The notes below the pieces were generated by a model, which did no database searches, was not told the origin of the DNA, and worked only from the letters and a program-made list of their open reading frames with translations. From Glandiceps talaboti (Eukaryota; Hemichordata; Enteropneusta; Spengelidae), in contig NC_135555.1 in assembly GCF_964340395.1 (NCBI RefSeq), positions 23,260,225 to 23,324,224 of the forward strand: a stretch of DNA of 64,000 nucleotides, written 5' to 3'. Both the position numbers and the translations under genes were made by a program. Of this stretch, positions 47,000 through 61,324 are shown in pieces. Position 1 is the stretch's first letter; the number at the start of each line of letters is the position of its first letter.

Positions 47000-47436
47000 G
47001 TATAAGTGACTCGATGGATAGATAGTGAAAGTTCGAAGTCGTCCTTACTTCCAATCCCAAGTTGAAATCTTGATAGCGACGTTTCGGTGTGTCTTGCACA
47101 CCTTTATCAAGCTACAGTACAAGGATGACTAATAAAATAAAACCAACAGCGCTCATACGAACGACGAAAAGTGTTAAGTGAAAAGTGACGTAATGAATGG
47201 TGTGAAAATAAACGGCAAGATAAAATATGCAAAGTCAGTTGTGTATTCCAGATGGTTCGTATTCATTAAGTCCATGGGGATGTAGGGTTCCGGCTCTATT
47301 AATCCATAGACTCTCCAGTTGTTTAATTAAGTCTACATCTGAACCGCGTACAAGACAAAGTATTGTAGCTTTCAGGGCGTTGTCTTTAAGTGAATGTCCT
47401 GGTGTCCTGAAGTGTGGAACTACATATGGTGATCTA
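46996..47436 (-). mobile_element. Second-type GIY-YIG retroelement remnant with 3' hairpin
   Basis: Minus strand: the end of a GIY-YIG protein (47436-47235) is followed by about 130 bp of UTR. A strong hairpin GGTGTG with CACACC, then GAAACGTCGC, lies at about 47104-47068, and a further ~70 bp leads to (TA)n. The hairpin resembles the hammerhead layout (TTGATAA, stem, GAAA) but departs from the invariant CUGANGA. Such hairpins are common just before the 3' ends of PLE-type elements. The 5' side is cut off by another (TA)n tract. Confidence 0.7.
47235..47436 (-). pseudogene. C-terminal end of a GIY-YIG/PLE protein
   Basis: The frame reads VPHFRTPGHSLKDNALKATI, then DLIKQLESLWINRAGTLHPH and GLNEYEPSGIHN, ending with TGA at 47237-47235. 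The order F-x-x-P-G-H-S, then E-S-x-W-I-x-x-x-x-T-L-x-P-x-G-L-N is the usual last part of GIY-YIG domains in PLE-type proteins. It is a different lineage from the CNC-type protein at 39.7 kb. Only about 60 codons are left. It has no start codon of its own. Confidence 0.75.
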
Positions 47437-47446
47437 CATATGGTGA

Positions 47447-47481
<35 letters not shown>

Positions 47482-47483
<2 letters not shown>

Positions 47484-47635
47484 CTCGGTGAGTATCAATC
47501 TGCTAAGACAGTGCTCTATACCGCAGTGGCAGAGCGCACTAGTTTTGGTAGTACTGGAACTCTTTCTTGGTTGTAACTCGGAGTTAGTGCGTGAAACTTC
47601 GAGTTACAACCAAGAAAGAGTTCCAGTACTACCAA

Positions 47636-47707
<72 letters not shown>
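47482..47707. mobile_element. (TA)n-flanked foldback with PLE terminal box (copy 3)
   Basis: The terminal box (47482-47540) is joined to 40-bp perfect arms (47541-47580 and 47600-47639) around a 19-nt loop that still holds GCGTGAAACTT, the right part of the hammerhead. The CUGAUGA half is deleted. (TA)n tracts precede (47447-47481) and follow (47640-47707). Layout and outer boundaries are the same as in the 39.1 kb copy. Confidence 0.85.
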
Positions 47708-47709
<2 letters not shown>

Positions 47710-49199
47710 CCTATATATGACCTATAAATATAGATGACCTATTAGTTAACACTGGAATTTGACAAACGAGCATTACCTTGTAATAATTTCGGCTTTTCAG
47801 TCAAGCCTGCATTCATTATTATATGTAAAATGTGATGAGAAATTTAAATAGCTTGTCTATCCAATGGACAAAGTATTGCAATCTACTAATTTATTCATGT
47901 CTGATGAAGCTGAGATGTAATAACAACCCCCAGCAGTAGATTAAGATGTACTTTGAAACGTGAAAGGGGTCAATATTTGTCGCTTAGTGCGTAAAGGTTA
48001 ATCTTTGTCGCATTTCGTACGAGCTATGTTATGATGTTATAATGTGTTATGATTTATTAATGTAATAACGAAATGGGTATTGTCTAACTTGAAATATAAC
48101 ACTGGGTTATTATGTATGCTGTATAACCATGGGCGCTTTTCCTTTATTAAGTAAATGTGTTTTCAGTTGGAAATAAAGTAACAAGGTACAAAGACATGCA
48201 CTCGAGCAGTAGATACCCTTTGGGATTAGGCCATAGGTGTCAGACAGTTCATGCAAACCATGTTATTTTATACTTTATGCTTGCGAATTTACATTTGGCA
48301 GATTGTTTTTATGGCATGAAACATTCATAGTATTTGTCACGAAGTAAGTTTTTGCAGTACAAGTCCATCAATTCCCTACATACAGCTACCCAGTGGAGAA
48401 ATAGCAATATGTCAGTATCAATCGCATACATCGTTCAATGACACTGAACGGTAAGTACATCGATGTTTGAATTAGAGCTCTGGGGAATCATTAGGAAGTA
48501 GCAACTGTTGTAGGCAGGAACACCGAATATGTATGGTTGATTGTATTCTCGGGTAATAACCTAGGAAAGGTACTGTTTGCCACATTCAGGTGTTCATTGT
48601 GAAACGTATGAGTAGAGATCAATCAAGCAAACGCAGTAAACGAGTCGTTACATGTTCTTTAAATGGATTGAAATCTGACTAAGTGGAAATTGTGATGGCT
48701 ATGTTTGTGATTTATACACTTGCTCACCCTTTCCAGTTTATTATCTTACCAATTACCGGTCTCTGTACTTTTATAGTTGTACGCAAACAATGTCTCTTGA
48801 ACATGAACGTGTGAATGTTATTTATTGTTCAATTCATACTACTCTGGACAAATTCCAATTTTTCACGAAAACGTGCAAAAACATAACAAACATTGAAACG
48901 TTGTTCTTTTTTGTATATATTTGAAGAAACAACGTAATTAATATTACTGTGAATGTTTGCAATAGCGTTAAAAATCACGCAATAAAATTAATGGGAACAT
49001 AAATTTTGAAATTATATCAAAATTCGACAAAACAACTATAGTTCCTCAGACAATTTAGAAGCAAGTCGCGAGTTTAAAGGATTCTAAAGTATAAAATATA
49101 AACTGATATGTAAAAAGCAAAAAAAGAGAGTTATTTTTGAAAACCCTCACTGACTACCATCATAGGTACAAACTAGCCGACCAGTTATTAACGTAATTA

Positions 49200-49480
49200 G
49201 CTAACCAATCAACCGATTCACCCCAGTGAAACCATCCATCCAACCACTCAGCTAACCACCAACTAACCCCAACAACCCACCCACCCACCCAACCCACTCA
49301 TTTTAACCGACTTAAAACCAACCAACCAACCAACCAACTAACCAACCGCCCGACCAACCAATGAACCAAGGAAGAAAGCAGGCAAGCATTCATCTAGCCA
49401 ACCAACTTCACAACCAACGATGAAACCAAGCACTCATTCCACCCGACAACCTAGTAGACAACCCACTAACCAACCAACTC
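49200..49480. repeat. Degenerate CCAA-rich simple repeat
   Basis: Long C/A-biased strand asymmetry with many AACCAACCAA and ACCCACCC blocks and few Gs. It looks like an old, eroded (CCAA)n tract. Confidence 0.85.
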
Positions 49481-51836
49481 ATCAACGATCGAAATATATA
49501 TTTAAAAAAACAAGCCAGCAAACCAGCAAAGGTTCCAACAAATCACCCAATTCAGCGAAGATTCTAAACACAACATAGTGAAGTCAACGTGCTATTGAAT
49601 CAACCAATCAAATTACCACTGCAACAAAGGAACCAATCATTTATTATCGTTAATCAGGATGACAGTTTTGAGAAGCTCCATAAAATTATATCATTTACGA
49701 TGCTGTAAACTTGTAATCAACATCAGACTGGAGCCAAGCTTTCAAGAATAAGAACATTTCGCAGGAAATGCTTTCGCGAAAATTACGTTTTTATGAGTGA
49801 GACGCAAAGTTATCCTCTAATCAAGTATGCTATTGTCCCTTCTACAACATTAGCCAATCAAATATAAATGTTCCAAGGTCCGAGTTATTCATGTTTCATC
49901 GGTAGCGTTTACAATGTGCAGTTTTCTGCTGTTATTGGCAGCTTTATCCGCTTTAAAATAAAATAAAGTAAAAATAAAATAAAATACAGTAACGTTGACA
50001 TACGAATGGAAATCTGGGTCATGATGTCATGCAACACAGAATGTTTTAAAGCGACTAACCTACATTCAACCGAAGTTAACAACGACGGGAAGGAAAGTAT
50101 AATCACATGTTAGTGATACAGAGGAATATTAAAATTGCAATGCATAATCGAACCTAATAGTGAATTGATGAATATGATATCGAGGTGGACCTCATTCAGC
50201 TGAGGGGCCCACATGTTTTAGTTGAGGGAAAAGGGAAAAATAATTTGGAATTTTCTGTTGACAGCTTTTATAATTCTCAAGTTAAAGTTTAATTTGCAAT
50301 TTAATGTTAAGGTATATTGAATGTTAAGCACCCTTTTTCCGTATTGAGCATATTTGCCGTTGTTTACATTATGCATTCTATTCATTTTAAGCGTAGCATC
50401 AATCATGTATAAATGAATGCACCACTGTTACATGTTCAAACCCATTGTTCAATTATCCTTGTTGATAATATTGTTAAAGGATTGAAAAGCTGCGAAGTTA
50501 TATAATCGTATTTCATGAATTGATTCGTATTCATTATTCCTTTTGTATATCATGTTTAGCCGTATGGAAATTCAGCTTATAATTTGTAACGGTATTTCAG
50601 GCATATTTCACAATGACATAGAAGAAGAGTAGATTGATTAAGTCAACTTTTATACCGACAACGGTCAAATGATAAAAAATTTAAAAAGTTACTAAATAAA
50701 GGAACTGTATGAAATCTGATAATTTTTAGTAGTTGCATACAGTGATTTACAATTCAACCTATTTGCAATGAGCTTACTGTAAATTCATTGTCTTTTCCCC
50801 CGGTCATACACGTCTATACTCAATTTGAGAATTGTTTATAAGGACACGTTTCGAGCGTATACGATACAGTTTCCTTACCCATGTTATGGTATTGTGTCAT
50901 GTGAAGGTGTTAATTTATGGGTTGCTTTGCTAGTTCTTACATAACATGTCACACAGTCCTTACATCGTCTTTCATATTTCATGCCTTTCCTTCAGGATGA
51001 TGCACTAAAATGATGAGCCGGCGAAATGTTTTTACTTTAGCGAAACCCAATCATAAAATCGTTAATGCATTAAGAATTTATCAGCTTTTTATCTCAGCGC
51101 TCTTATACTTACTTGGTGATATGCTCAACAGATCTTGTCACAATACTGCATATAACGTGATAACTAATTAGGGCAGACATACACGGTGAATATTATTATA
51201 ACTGACTCACTTTGTTGTCAGTGTGTACAATACACCGATGCTGACATTGATGGATGGGCTGGATAAGGGAACATTCGACACAACAAAATGTCTTCATGTT
51301 CTAAGAGAAAATCTTGTGACGTAGGATAAACAAGTATATGACACTCACATTAAGATGTCACCCTGCTTGTAAATATTTTGTTTTCTCTGAAAGTGCGATA
51401 CATTGTGCTGATACTCGTTTGTCTACACATCAATTTAAGCTTAATTTGACATATTTGACCCCTGAGAACAGTAAATATCAAAACCGTGACCATCACTACT
51501 GTGTATTATATTGTGGCTAGGCACATTAGAAGGCAGGTTGTTGTGAGGCAGAGTGTGCCATTGGTTGACGAAAATACGTAACGGTTGAAATCAGACAGGT
51601 CATGTGGAAGGGGCATTATTTCACAAGCATAGAACTTCTAGAAGCTGGAAATCGTATGAAAAATATTATTAAACGAGTGTGTTTTTGTATAGTGATGGGT
51701 ACAAAAAACGTATCCTGTTATACCCCCACGAGTATCTGTTTATTTACTGGTTTATTTAATTATTTTATTTGTCCCCATACTTTTCGTTCGTTTGCTTGTT
51801 CATTTGTCATTTATTTGATAGTCTATTTATTTATTT

Positions 51837-51883
51837 ATTTGTTTTGTTTTGTTTTGTTTTGTTTTGTTTTGTTTTGTTTTGTT
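51837..51883. repeat. (TTTTG)n microsatellite
   Basis: About nine pentanucleotide units after short TTTA repeats. Confidence 0.95.
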
Positions 51884-54351
51884 TGTCACACGGTTCCCGG
51901 GTGCCCTGTGGCTGAACCGGAAATCGGACAGTCACCGACTATACGACATTTCTATTTCTTCAATCGCACACCATAACATTGTGTAAACATTGACTTCCAA
52001 TGAGTATTTTCAATGGAGCGATAGGAAACTACTTGATCGAATTCTTTTAAATACACAAATTGTGTCGTCTGCATTCATTTACAAAATAACTGGTAACATT
52101 TTACACATATATTTCAAAATAAGGACTGGCAATATTGCTGTATATCGTGGATAAAAAGGGTTCCGCTCTCTCATAGGAACTCTTGATATAGATGACAGTG
52201 ACATGACCATTTAATGTTATTCAGAATGTATGCTATGCAGCATAAATTCCAGGGTACATGGACACTACTCTCAAACACTACAGGATTGAATAAACAAAAT
52301 CGTTACGAAAAGTAAATTATAACGACAGATCATATCATTAAAGAGAATCCGGAATGAGCCTTATCATAGGCATACATCGCCATGTGTTTGTCTGTTGGCG
52401 CCACATGTGTTATGATTACTTTTTGTAAATTACTTGCCTCATTTTACCTGTCTTGTCCCAATGCTCTACTTTAATATCGCTCTAATAAGTATATAGTATT
52501 GCAAAATACATAAAAAACGCTAAAATCAGAAATAATGCTCAACGTCATTTTCATCAGGAGGAACCCCTTCCGCTAAACCTTAATCTGAGAAATACAAGTA
52601 AACGATCGAATCCTAGACTATTATGGTATTTGGGACTTTTTAAAGTACTATGCCCATATCTTCCATGACGTGCAGATCTGGAAATATAACAATATTTAAG
52701 AACAATAAATGCTAAATTGAAAAGTAACTCTGACTTTGACCTTTAACTTAGTCAATACCATCACGAGTATTGTTATAGACTTTAATCCTTACAAACTGAT
52801 CATCACTGCGTTAGATGGTGTATACATTGTACAAATCTAGATTTTTGCGAAACAAATATCATGGTCTTTTAATCCTGAAGGTCTTCAAACACAATTTCGT
52901 ACATGATAATGCTGTCTTTGGCACGATAAATATCACTGTCATCGTTAAATTGAATTCAATAAGGTTCTTGAAGAAACATTCGTGTATACGTTTTGCAAAA
53001 ACAAATATCGCCATCATCATTAGATTGCATTTGATTAGGTTGCCTGGCGCAATTTTGAATATAGGAAATATTTATGCTGGTATGCAATTTAAAGTACACA
53101 GCCAGGACATATTATAATGGAAAAATATGAACTGTGACCCCATGGACAATAAAGACACGCCCATTTTATTTAATCAATGTAGCTCCCACTGGGGTGTTTT
53201 TCTAAAACCACTGCACATGTATACCAGTACATAAATGTGTCGCAGAATAAAAATATTGCAAATAAAATTCAGCTGACAACAGCAAACACATACATTATGC
53301 GACAGATGCTTTCACGGAATAGCTACCAATAAAATGTGTTGCTATATACAATGTGTACCTTCCAGAAATGCAAACTGCTGTGTACAATAAATATTTGAAG
53401 CCCTTTCCGTAAGTTGATGCTTAAAACCCGTAATACCAGTGCTGTCGACATTCATTTTGAAATGTGGGGCAGGTCGTTTTAAACGTGATTGATAAAGTAC
53501 TATTGAACATATCAAACAGGTTATAGCTTTCTAGTATTGACCTTAAAAAGTCAAAAGCTAAGAAAGTAATTTGTGAACTTTCCGTCTCGGGAAATCATCT
53601 GTATTCGAAAGGTGAGATGTACTATTTTCATGGCGATGATATAGCTCCAGGCACAACAAGAAAAGGAAATGACAGTTAGTTTTATGACGCTCTTAAAGAC
53701 TGGCAAATCCGTGATATTGAATGGTCCACAGGTAGAATTTTTTGCGGCAATGATGTTATCTTAAAATGTAATTACAGTTTGTAATAAACAACGAGCCGCA
53801 TTGTACAATTAATATCAAATTTATCGCTTTCCATTTTTACAACAGAGAATTTAGTAATGATAACAACCATTGTAATGAGAAAATACCAAAATAGATTACA
53901 TACCTATTGTATATATATTGAAGCAGAAAAATAACCATATCTACTCGAGGCTTAATGTTCACTCTACGCTATTGCAAACAATAAGGACTGAGATATTTAT
54001 TCATTCTACGATGATTGGCTGACTATTTGTCGTGTAGCTGAATCTTCAATTCGAGTAATCGTTTTGGAAAATTAATATCACCTGTTTGACAAAAATATCT
54101 TACATTGATCAATTTTATGTCATTTCTAATCTATAGCTTTGTGTAAAGCATACTTCGATTCATTAATAGGAAAATCTAAATCATGACAATTCCTTCTAGA
54201 TTTTCATTAATTTTTTTAGTAAAGTACTTTCTGTTTGTTGATTTTATACACAGAATCAATAACTTATTACATTATACAGAGCAATGTATTCACTCCGCTA
54301 AGACGTTTTAATAAGGTTCCTCAAGAGATGTCATTTAAGAATGACAAAATA

Positions 54352-54437
54352 TAATAAGTGAATTTAGAACGGAAGAAGTAATAAGTGAATTCAGAACGGA
54401 AGAAGTAATAAGTGAATTCAGAACGGAAGAAGCAATT
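54352..54437. repeat. Three tandem copies of a 27-bp unit
   Basis: The unit AATAAGTGAATTCAGAACGG plus AAGAAGT repeats three times with one substitution (TTTAG for TTCAG in the first). It contains EcoRI-like GAATTC in the last two units. Confidence 0.93.
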
Positions 54438-55839
54438 AAAAGTAAAGTGATTGAAACATCAGAACAATCTATTTCGCCTCTCTTTGTCACAGATTGGAAA
54501 TCTTACGCGGGGAATCATTGCTTTGAAATACATCAATTTGAGTTATCTAATATTAATAATATATTCGAATCACAGTGGTATTGAAACCGAATATGCCATG
54601 CGCTGCCTAATGGATAAGGATGGTCACTATATATCTTTCAGGGGAATGGATAGCATATTGAATATCAATATTATTTTTTTTGTTTCCGCTGTGATATTGA
54701 GAAGGCTTTGCATACAATTACCTGGAAGATGATTTTATAGACGAAATCTGAATATCGGTGTATTTTGTCAATGACGCTATATGGGAGGGAGAACCACACG
54801 AACTATTCACAATGAACTCTTGGAGCTCTCGATTTGTGCTGCACTTTATTGATTCTATTCATTCACAAAATCAATCGTATAAATGTACATAAAAGTAGTT
54901 TTTGAAGATCAATTAAAGTGATAATAAACGTTTGATCTCAAAGGGAGAATGAAGTAAAAAGCAATAATAATTGTGTGCCTTGTATGAACAATAATTTACT
55001 TATTTTTAACGCTGGTCCCATTACACCACCCATCACTGTTGTTACTCCATTATCATAAATTGCTATCCAAACCGTCTAATTAATGTAATAAGCGTTATCA
55101 TAAATTCATGTTTTCGCAGCATAGTTTAAGGAGAACACGTGGGCAAGCAAACGAAATAAACATCTTCAAATGTTACTATATCCATAGTTCGGTTACCTGG
55201 TAATGAATAGAAATGATTAATTAGGATGGTGTTTAGCACAGTTGGTATTTTTAGAACATCATATGACAGATGCGCTGAAGGGTATTGATGATATTGAAGT
55301 TAGATATTCATATTTTTTGTTGTTGTCAGCTGCTACAATGAGGCCAAGCGTAACGCCCTGAATGATTACAAAAGTAGCTCACAATCCCGGTGTCATCGCG
55401 TGCATGATGGATGTTTGTGGTCCCTTCATCTGCCTATGTTGATAACATGTTAGATGTCATTAAGATGAATGTATGTATGTGGCCTTTTAGTACCAGCTGC
55501 CTAGTATATCGGAAATTGAGGTATTGCAGAGAAATTGGCGAAAGAATTGTAACTTGTACCGTCAGTATTCTTTTCAAACATCATGTATACATTATGTATA
55601 TGAAAATAATAGCTTAGCCAATACATATATTAAACCTCCATATACATGTATGTATTGTAAGCGCGTTTAAAATAACCCACCTAGGGTTGCTCATTCTGAA
55701 TGCGAGTACTTAGAGGGTCCATGTACATTAAGTCTGTCTCTATCGACATAAAAGCATCACAGTCGTTTAATGGACTAGAGTTGTCGTACAATACTATTCT
55801 TTCTTTCTGATTGTGTTTGTAGAAACGACGGATTTCATT
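54438..55839. other. Upstream flank of the second receptor gene
   Basis: No coding exon was recognised. A promoter should lie here or further upstream, but no confident TATA or initiator element was identified. Confidence 0.4.
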
Positions 55840-55931
55840 ATGACACTGTATTCAAGGAACTTAACACCGTGTTTGTGGTGCCTTCTGGTTATATTTGGAA
55901 GTTCGTCTTCACAAGTTAAATTCACAGAGGG
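55840..55931 (+). CDS. Second Cys-loop receptor gene, exon 1 with signal peptide
   Basis: ATG at 55840 opens MTLYSRNLTPCLWCLLVIFG SSSSQVKFTEG. A short polar start, a hydrophobic core (LWCLLVIF) and a serine run before Gln make a typical cleavable signal peptide, with cleavage likely after the serines. The exon ends with two bases of a codon at a perfect donor GTAAGT (55932). The next exon (61683) starts with the missing third base, completing a glycine codon. That agreement and the content of the next exon support the call. The secreted N-terminus would face the extracellular side. Confidence 0.75.
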
Positions 55932-58140
55932 GTAAGTCCAACGATATTTCCTATGATAGACTTTCGACAAATGTGCATTCAGGAAAAATTGAAAGAATTT
56001 TTTACAGAACATGTGTTCACAGCGTATCGGTTGCAATCTGATGTACATTTGTATAAATCTTTTTTTGCATGTTAAAAACATCTAACATGTTCGTACTTTA
56101 CCCTGGCTATTTGATTACAATTTTGCAAGTGATTCAAGGCTACTATGTTTTTAAAACAACTTGTTACGTGAGAGGTTGAGCAGCGATCAATCCTGAAGTT
56201 CACAAACCTTGCCTTGAACACACTAAACGTGCAATATCAAATGTTATATCGACAAGAGTACTATGAGGCATATATGTTGATACAGGAAGATAACAGTTTG
56301 AATTTAATTTTGAAATATTACACATTTCTTAGGTTTGAGAGTATTTCAGTAATATAACAGCCGTATTGCTATTACATGATGTCAGCATATTCTTCAGCCA
56401 AACTTCCTCCTTATCGTTGATACTGATTGTGTATTTTCGTCTTCACACAACAGATATGGCACATTTGAAAAGGGCAGTAGGGATTTCAAAAATGTCAGTT
56501 TTACAAGGTTATATTTCTAAATATCACGGGTTTAAAACTCAATGCTTCATTGATTTTGTATGTCAGTTGTTTCGCCAGCGAGTATTTCCACTTGCCAAGC
56601 ATCCAAGTGTCAACAAACCATTTCGAATACACAATGGATTACATTACACTTGTTATTATATCAATTATTTTTCTGATGTTTGTAGCCGTATTCGTATCAA
56701 ATAAATAATTTGATGTAAAGGGGTTACATAATGAATTCAGTTCTAAATGATAATAAGGTTTAGAAAAATCGACAAATTGTGCTAATTACCGGATTGATAC
56801 AATGGCCATTTAACCAGTAATGTGCAATTTAACAAAATCTGAATGTCCTTGATCTTCTCAAACTCCCTATATTTAGATCGATAAGGAAGTTCGTTTTAAA
56901 ACATTAGAATAAATCATCTTTTAGTTTCAAACAATGCACTCAGAAAAAAATTAATTACAATATTGTAATTAGATATTATGCAACTTAACTAAGTCCGCTG
57001 ACATTTTTAATTACTGAAATAGCAATTGGTGAAATTAGATAGCTGCACTGCAATCGACAAAACTTACACGTCAGCTGTTGTATAGGCATTACACGTATTT
57101 ACAATGTACCACTCACATTGCTTTAATTGCACAGCTCAGGTTTCTCCATTGTTGGAAATAGTAGGGAAAAAATATATTGTGAACCATTTGTACTTTACAA
57201 AAATATAAAATTTAGGTCAAATAAATTCACATAAATATCAAATATTGCTGAATATTACCACGAACATGATGATAACGTTTGATAACGTAATAAGACTATT
57301 GTTACATGAAGAAACAAAACGGGAGAAAACGGCCTGTGAACAAATGTTACCTAATTCCGAATCTAATGCAGTTCACAATGTAAAGCAAAATATTTTTATT
57401 AATCTTGTGTATTGATTTCTGTCTGAATTAGATCTGTTAGTGTTGGTGCAGTTTTCCTCTATCCTATTATTACAATAACATTGATACTCAACATAGCATG
57501 TTATTCTTCTCTACGCCGTTATATATCATTTATTTATAGAATGTTTCAGGCCATTGTTTGATTTTAATTACGCCATCTGTGTCTGTATGTGTCAGCTGCA
57601 GACCTAAAAAATGAGACATGTATCAATATCATTGGCTTTAAATTTAGAAGCAGTACATGCTATACTTCCAACAACTGAAAACTCGCTGGACTTCAAAATA
57701 CGACATGTCTTCTGTTACTGTTATTAACAACTAAATTGACGTTAGCTACAAGGCAAGGGGAAATTATCTAGGCTCACTACTTGCTTGTACTCGACATATG
57801 TAAAGCCCCTGCAGCTGTAATCAGAACCGAATTGGTAGAGTATACTTTTAACAGAGCCAATGTATTTAATAAACAACAGTTTAGTAATAGTATGTACATA
57901 TGAGTTGACTGCTTTCAAAACATTGTACAGGATACAGAGAAATTGTTCAAAATTTTCAGATAATTTGAATCACAATTACATATAGAGAACGTTGGAAAGA
58001 TGAGGGTATACGGATCTTTGTGTTTCCAAACCAATGTTTTTGAATGAATGGGATGATGACTTTGAAGGTCGACCACCATCATTTACCTACGATAAAACCA
58101 CACTTTTTAACCTTCTGTAAGGGAAGGTTATATTTTAGGA

Positions 58141-58325
<185 letters not shown>

Positions 58326-58329
58326 TTGA

Positions 58330-59215
58330 TAAACATTTCATTAATTACGCTATATCTGAAGAACACACGCTTCATGTTTAATAAATTGGTGCAATGTATA
58401 TACTTAAGGATAAAGTGTATGTCCGATAAAATTTGATAATGTTGCAGGGAGTCATTTGCATAATGAATGAGTTTCAGTAATTAGCCTATATCTTAAGAAT
58501 GCTCTTCAAATTCAATATACTTTGGTACGTATTTCGAAAATAAAAAAGCCATGTCCTGAAGTGCTTGTAGATGTAGCTCTTTAATGAGTATTTGCATAAT
58601 TAATGATTTTCAGTAATTAGGCTATATCTGAAGAGCGCAAGCTTCAAGTCCTGTATAATTCAGTACATAACTTTATGATACCCGGACACATGTGTCTCAT
58701 AACGCTTATTGTGTAACTGTTAGTTTTAATGAATAATGTGCCTAATTAATGATTTTCAGTAATAAGGCTTTATCTTACAAATGCACTTTTCAAATTTAAT
58801 ACACTTTGGTACATACATCAACCATAGCAATGCGCACATGTTCTAAAATATTGTTGATGTAACTGTTAGTTGTAATGTTTCGTTTGAATAATTAATGATT
58901 TTCAGTTATTAGGCTATATTTAAAAAAAATGCAAACTTCAAATTTCATATAATTTGGTACATGCATCGATATAGTGTACTGATGTAGTTTTTAATTGTAA
59001 TAGATCTTTTGTATAATTAATGATTTGAGAACACAATCTTCAAATTCTATGTAATTTGGTGTGCACTTTGAAGAGAACAAATTGTGTGTGCTCTATACAG
59101 CTAGATTATACATGTGCATAATTAATGATTTTTCGGTAATTACGCAATAAGTTAAGTATATATAAACATCAAATTTCTTTAGTAGGGTATTTCATGTATA
59201 GTAGCTATAGTTAAG
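58330..59215 (+). repeat. Degenerate tandem array, ~145 bp unit, about six units
   Basis: The motif AATTAATGATTTTCAGTAAT TAGGCTATATCTGAAGA recurs (sometimes changed) at about 58462, 58600, 58747, 58891, 59015 and 59121. Spacing starts near 140-146 bp and shortens to 124 and 106. Other shared phrases are CTTCAAATTCAATATAATTT GGTACATAC and GATGTAACTGTTAGTTGTAAT. Units have diverged by many substitutions, so the array is old. It follows the microsatellite as one compound block. Confidence 0.85.
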
Positions 59216-60187
59216 AATTTTTCATTCCAACAATTATATATTGTACGTGTGCAGGAATGAAATCTAACGACTTTGGCAAACCGGTACGGAAGGCATTCAC
59301 TTTACATCTTGTTGCAAGTTATTGCCAAAACCTGCTGTATACGTTACAACATATGTAAGTGAGCAGCCAAAATACCAAACACTCTGTCGTACACATAATC
59401 AGTCAACTTCGGCAAAAGGTCCTGGCAAGATGAGACAGATTAAGAAAGGCGTTTCTGATGATGTAGAGAAGTTGGCCCGAGGCAGATATTCTCAAGCGAT
59501 TGTCAATTATATAAAAAATGACAACCAAAGAGTTGAAAAATGTATTTCTCTTCCCGCAAACAAAAAATTTCGTTTGCCAATACATGAATGTTATATGTCA
59601 CCCTGTAGAAGTAAATCTTATAATAGCAAATAATGCTAGAGAGTATTCTGAATATTGCATATACACTCGGTTGAAAATGTCTGCAAATGATTGAAAATAT
59701 CAGTTTTGTACTGTTCACGAAAATGGACGGATTCTGGAGTTTTCCAGAGTGTTGCAAGAGAGAAATCTTAAATCGCTGACAGTCAAAGTCAGGGACCTGA
59801 CAGCCATCCATGATTTACGGTTCCAATGCATTTTAATTTTCCACAAATAGGCCACCTTTAACTTGTTATTGTATTGCGAGTGGTAAATCACACATTCATT
59901 TATCTTGTTGTATAAAAGCAATACTAGTCAATTATCGATGGTACAAATGGAAGGACATGTTCCCCATAGTTTTTGTCTGGGACATTTTCAAATAACAAGT
60001 CAACGATTGACGCATATCGGCATGGAGGTTTCATAAATTACGAGTGATTTGTGAGGAATGACACTATTTAGAATCATAAATCTTGATATAAACTTCATAA
60101 AATGAAATTTCTATTGCACGACCGTAACATGTTATAACGAAAGACCTGAAATAAAAAATATCGAATTATGTATCCTGCGTTCATGTT

Positions 60188-60235
60188 AACAAACAAACAA
60201 ACAAACAAACGAACACACAAATAAACAAACAAACA
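60188..60235. repeat. (AAAC)n microsatellite
   Basis: AAAC units with a few changed bases. Confidence 0.95.
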
Positions 60236-61254
60236 AATACACTAACAAACCAGAACAACCATAAATGTAAATTCTTGTATTCGCTTGGTTGAAGATGGTG
60301 GAAAGAGTTGAGTTCAGACACTGACTGTTGCAGTAGTTGGTTGGAAAAGACAACTAATCAATTGCACAAAACTCTCTACTAATAACAATCGTACGTGGTT
60401 TTAGACTTTTAGGTACATCTATAAGTGTATCTAGATCTGTAGGTTTTATAAAAAAGAAAACTAAAATAAAATGTGAAGACATGATTGATGGACATGACTG
60501 CCTGTGCCTAGCACCATATTTTGCATATGACTGACTGTATGTTTGGAGGTGGAGGACTTGTGATGACTCATGTCAAGTAAACACCAAAATATAAACATTC
60601 CCAATCTGGGCTGTTCACATATGCAAATGTCGCATATTTTAATAATCCTGAGTGACACACAATCTAAACAGCTGTTTGCAGGGGAACTTGTCTCATTTTG
60701 AAAGGGTTTTACATTCTATGAAACAAACAGATTGATTTTCAACTAATTTGTGTATCAAGTTACCATCCTACGACATTCACAAACAATTTGTACTTGATTC
60801 ATGACTGACCTGTGTGTTTCTCGGAGTACAGAAAAAATGCTGAAGACAAGCACCAGAAGCTAGTGCTCTGTACAGCAGTTTGAATTTCCCTCATTTGCAT
60901 AGATTAGCCATAACCCTCTTTATATAGGGCAGTTCTGTGTTTAAACTATAAATACGATTACGATTACTTCGTACATTACAACAACCCTTGTAATTTGTTC
61001 GAAAACAGTATGGTTATGTTCGGAGAAAAGGAAAACCGACGACTTAACACTATTAATATTTAACTTTTTTACATACACGTGGTCACATTATAGGATAACA
61101 TCAACACGTTTTCTTTATCTTGGAAAGTCTACCATGGGAGCTACGATAATCCATACAATCTATCCAATGTGCGTGCTTCCATGAATTATTTGTTCTTTTA
61201 GATTTTTTTTTTCAATTACACAAAGACATTCAGAGTAATGGAATATTCAGAAAA

Positions 61255-61255
<1 letters not shown>

Positions 61256-61324
<69 letters not shown>

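Larger units (their letters stand above)
47708..54351. other. Long non-coding stretch, no gene recognised
   Basis: It holds a degenerate CCAAC/CCAAT-rich region at about 49200-49480 and (TTTTG)n at 51837-51883. Near 52840-53040 there is a weak ~90 bp repetition (AAATATCACTGTCATCGTTA and AAATATCGCCATCATCATTA). Frames at 51602-51976 and 52815-53117 are explained by these repeats. Confidence 0.5.

Noticed and set aside
47898-47925. CTGATGAAGCTGAG resembling a hammerhead core
   Set aside because: No GAAA block and no closing stems follow.
59322-59633. 103-codon frame in intron 1 of the second receptor gene
   Set aside because: Composition is protein-like, but there is no known family, and frames on the other strand overlap it. 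It was kept only as a note in the intron entry.
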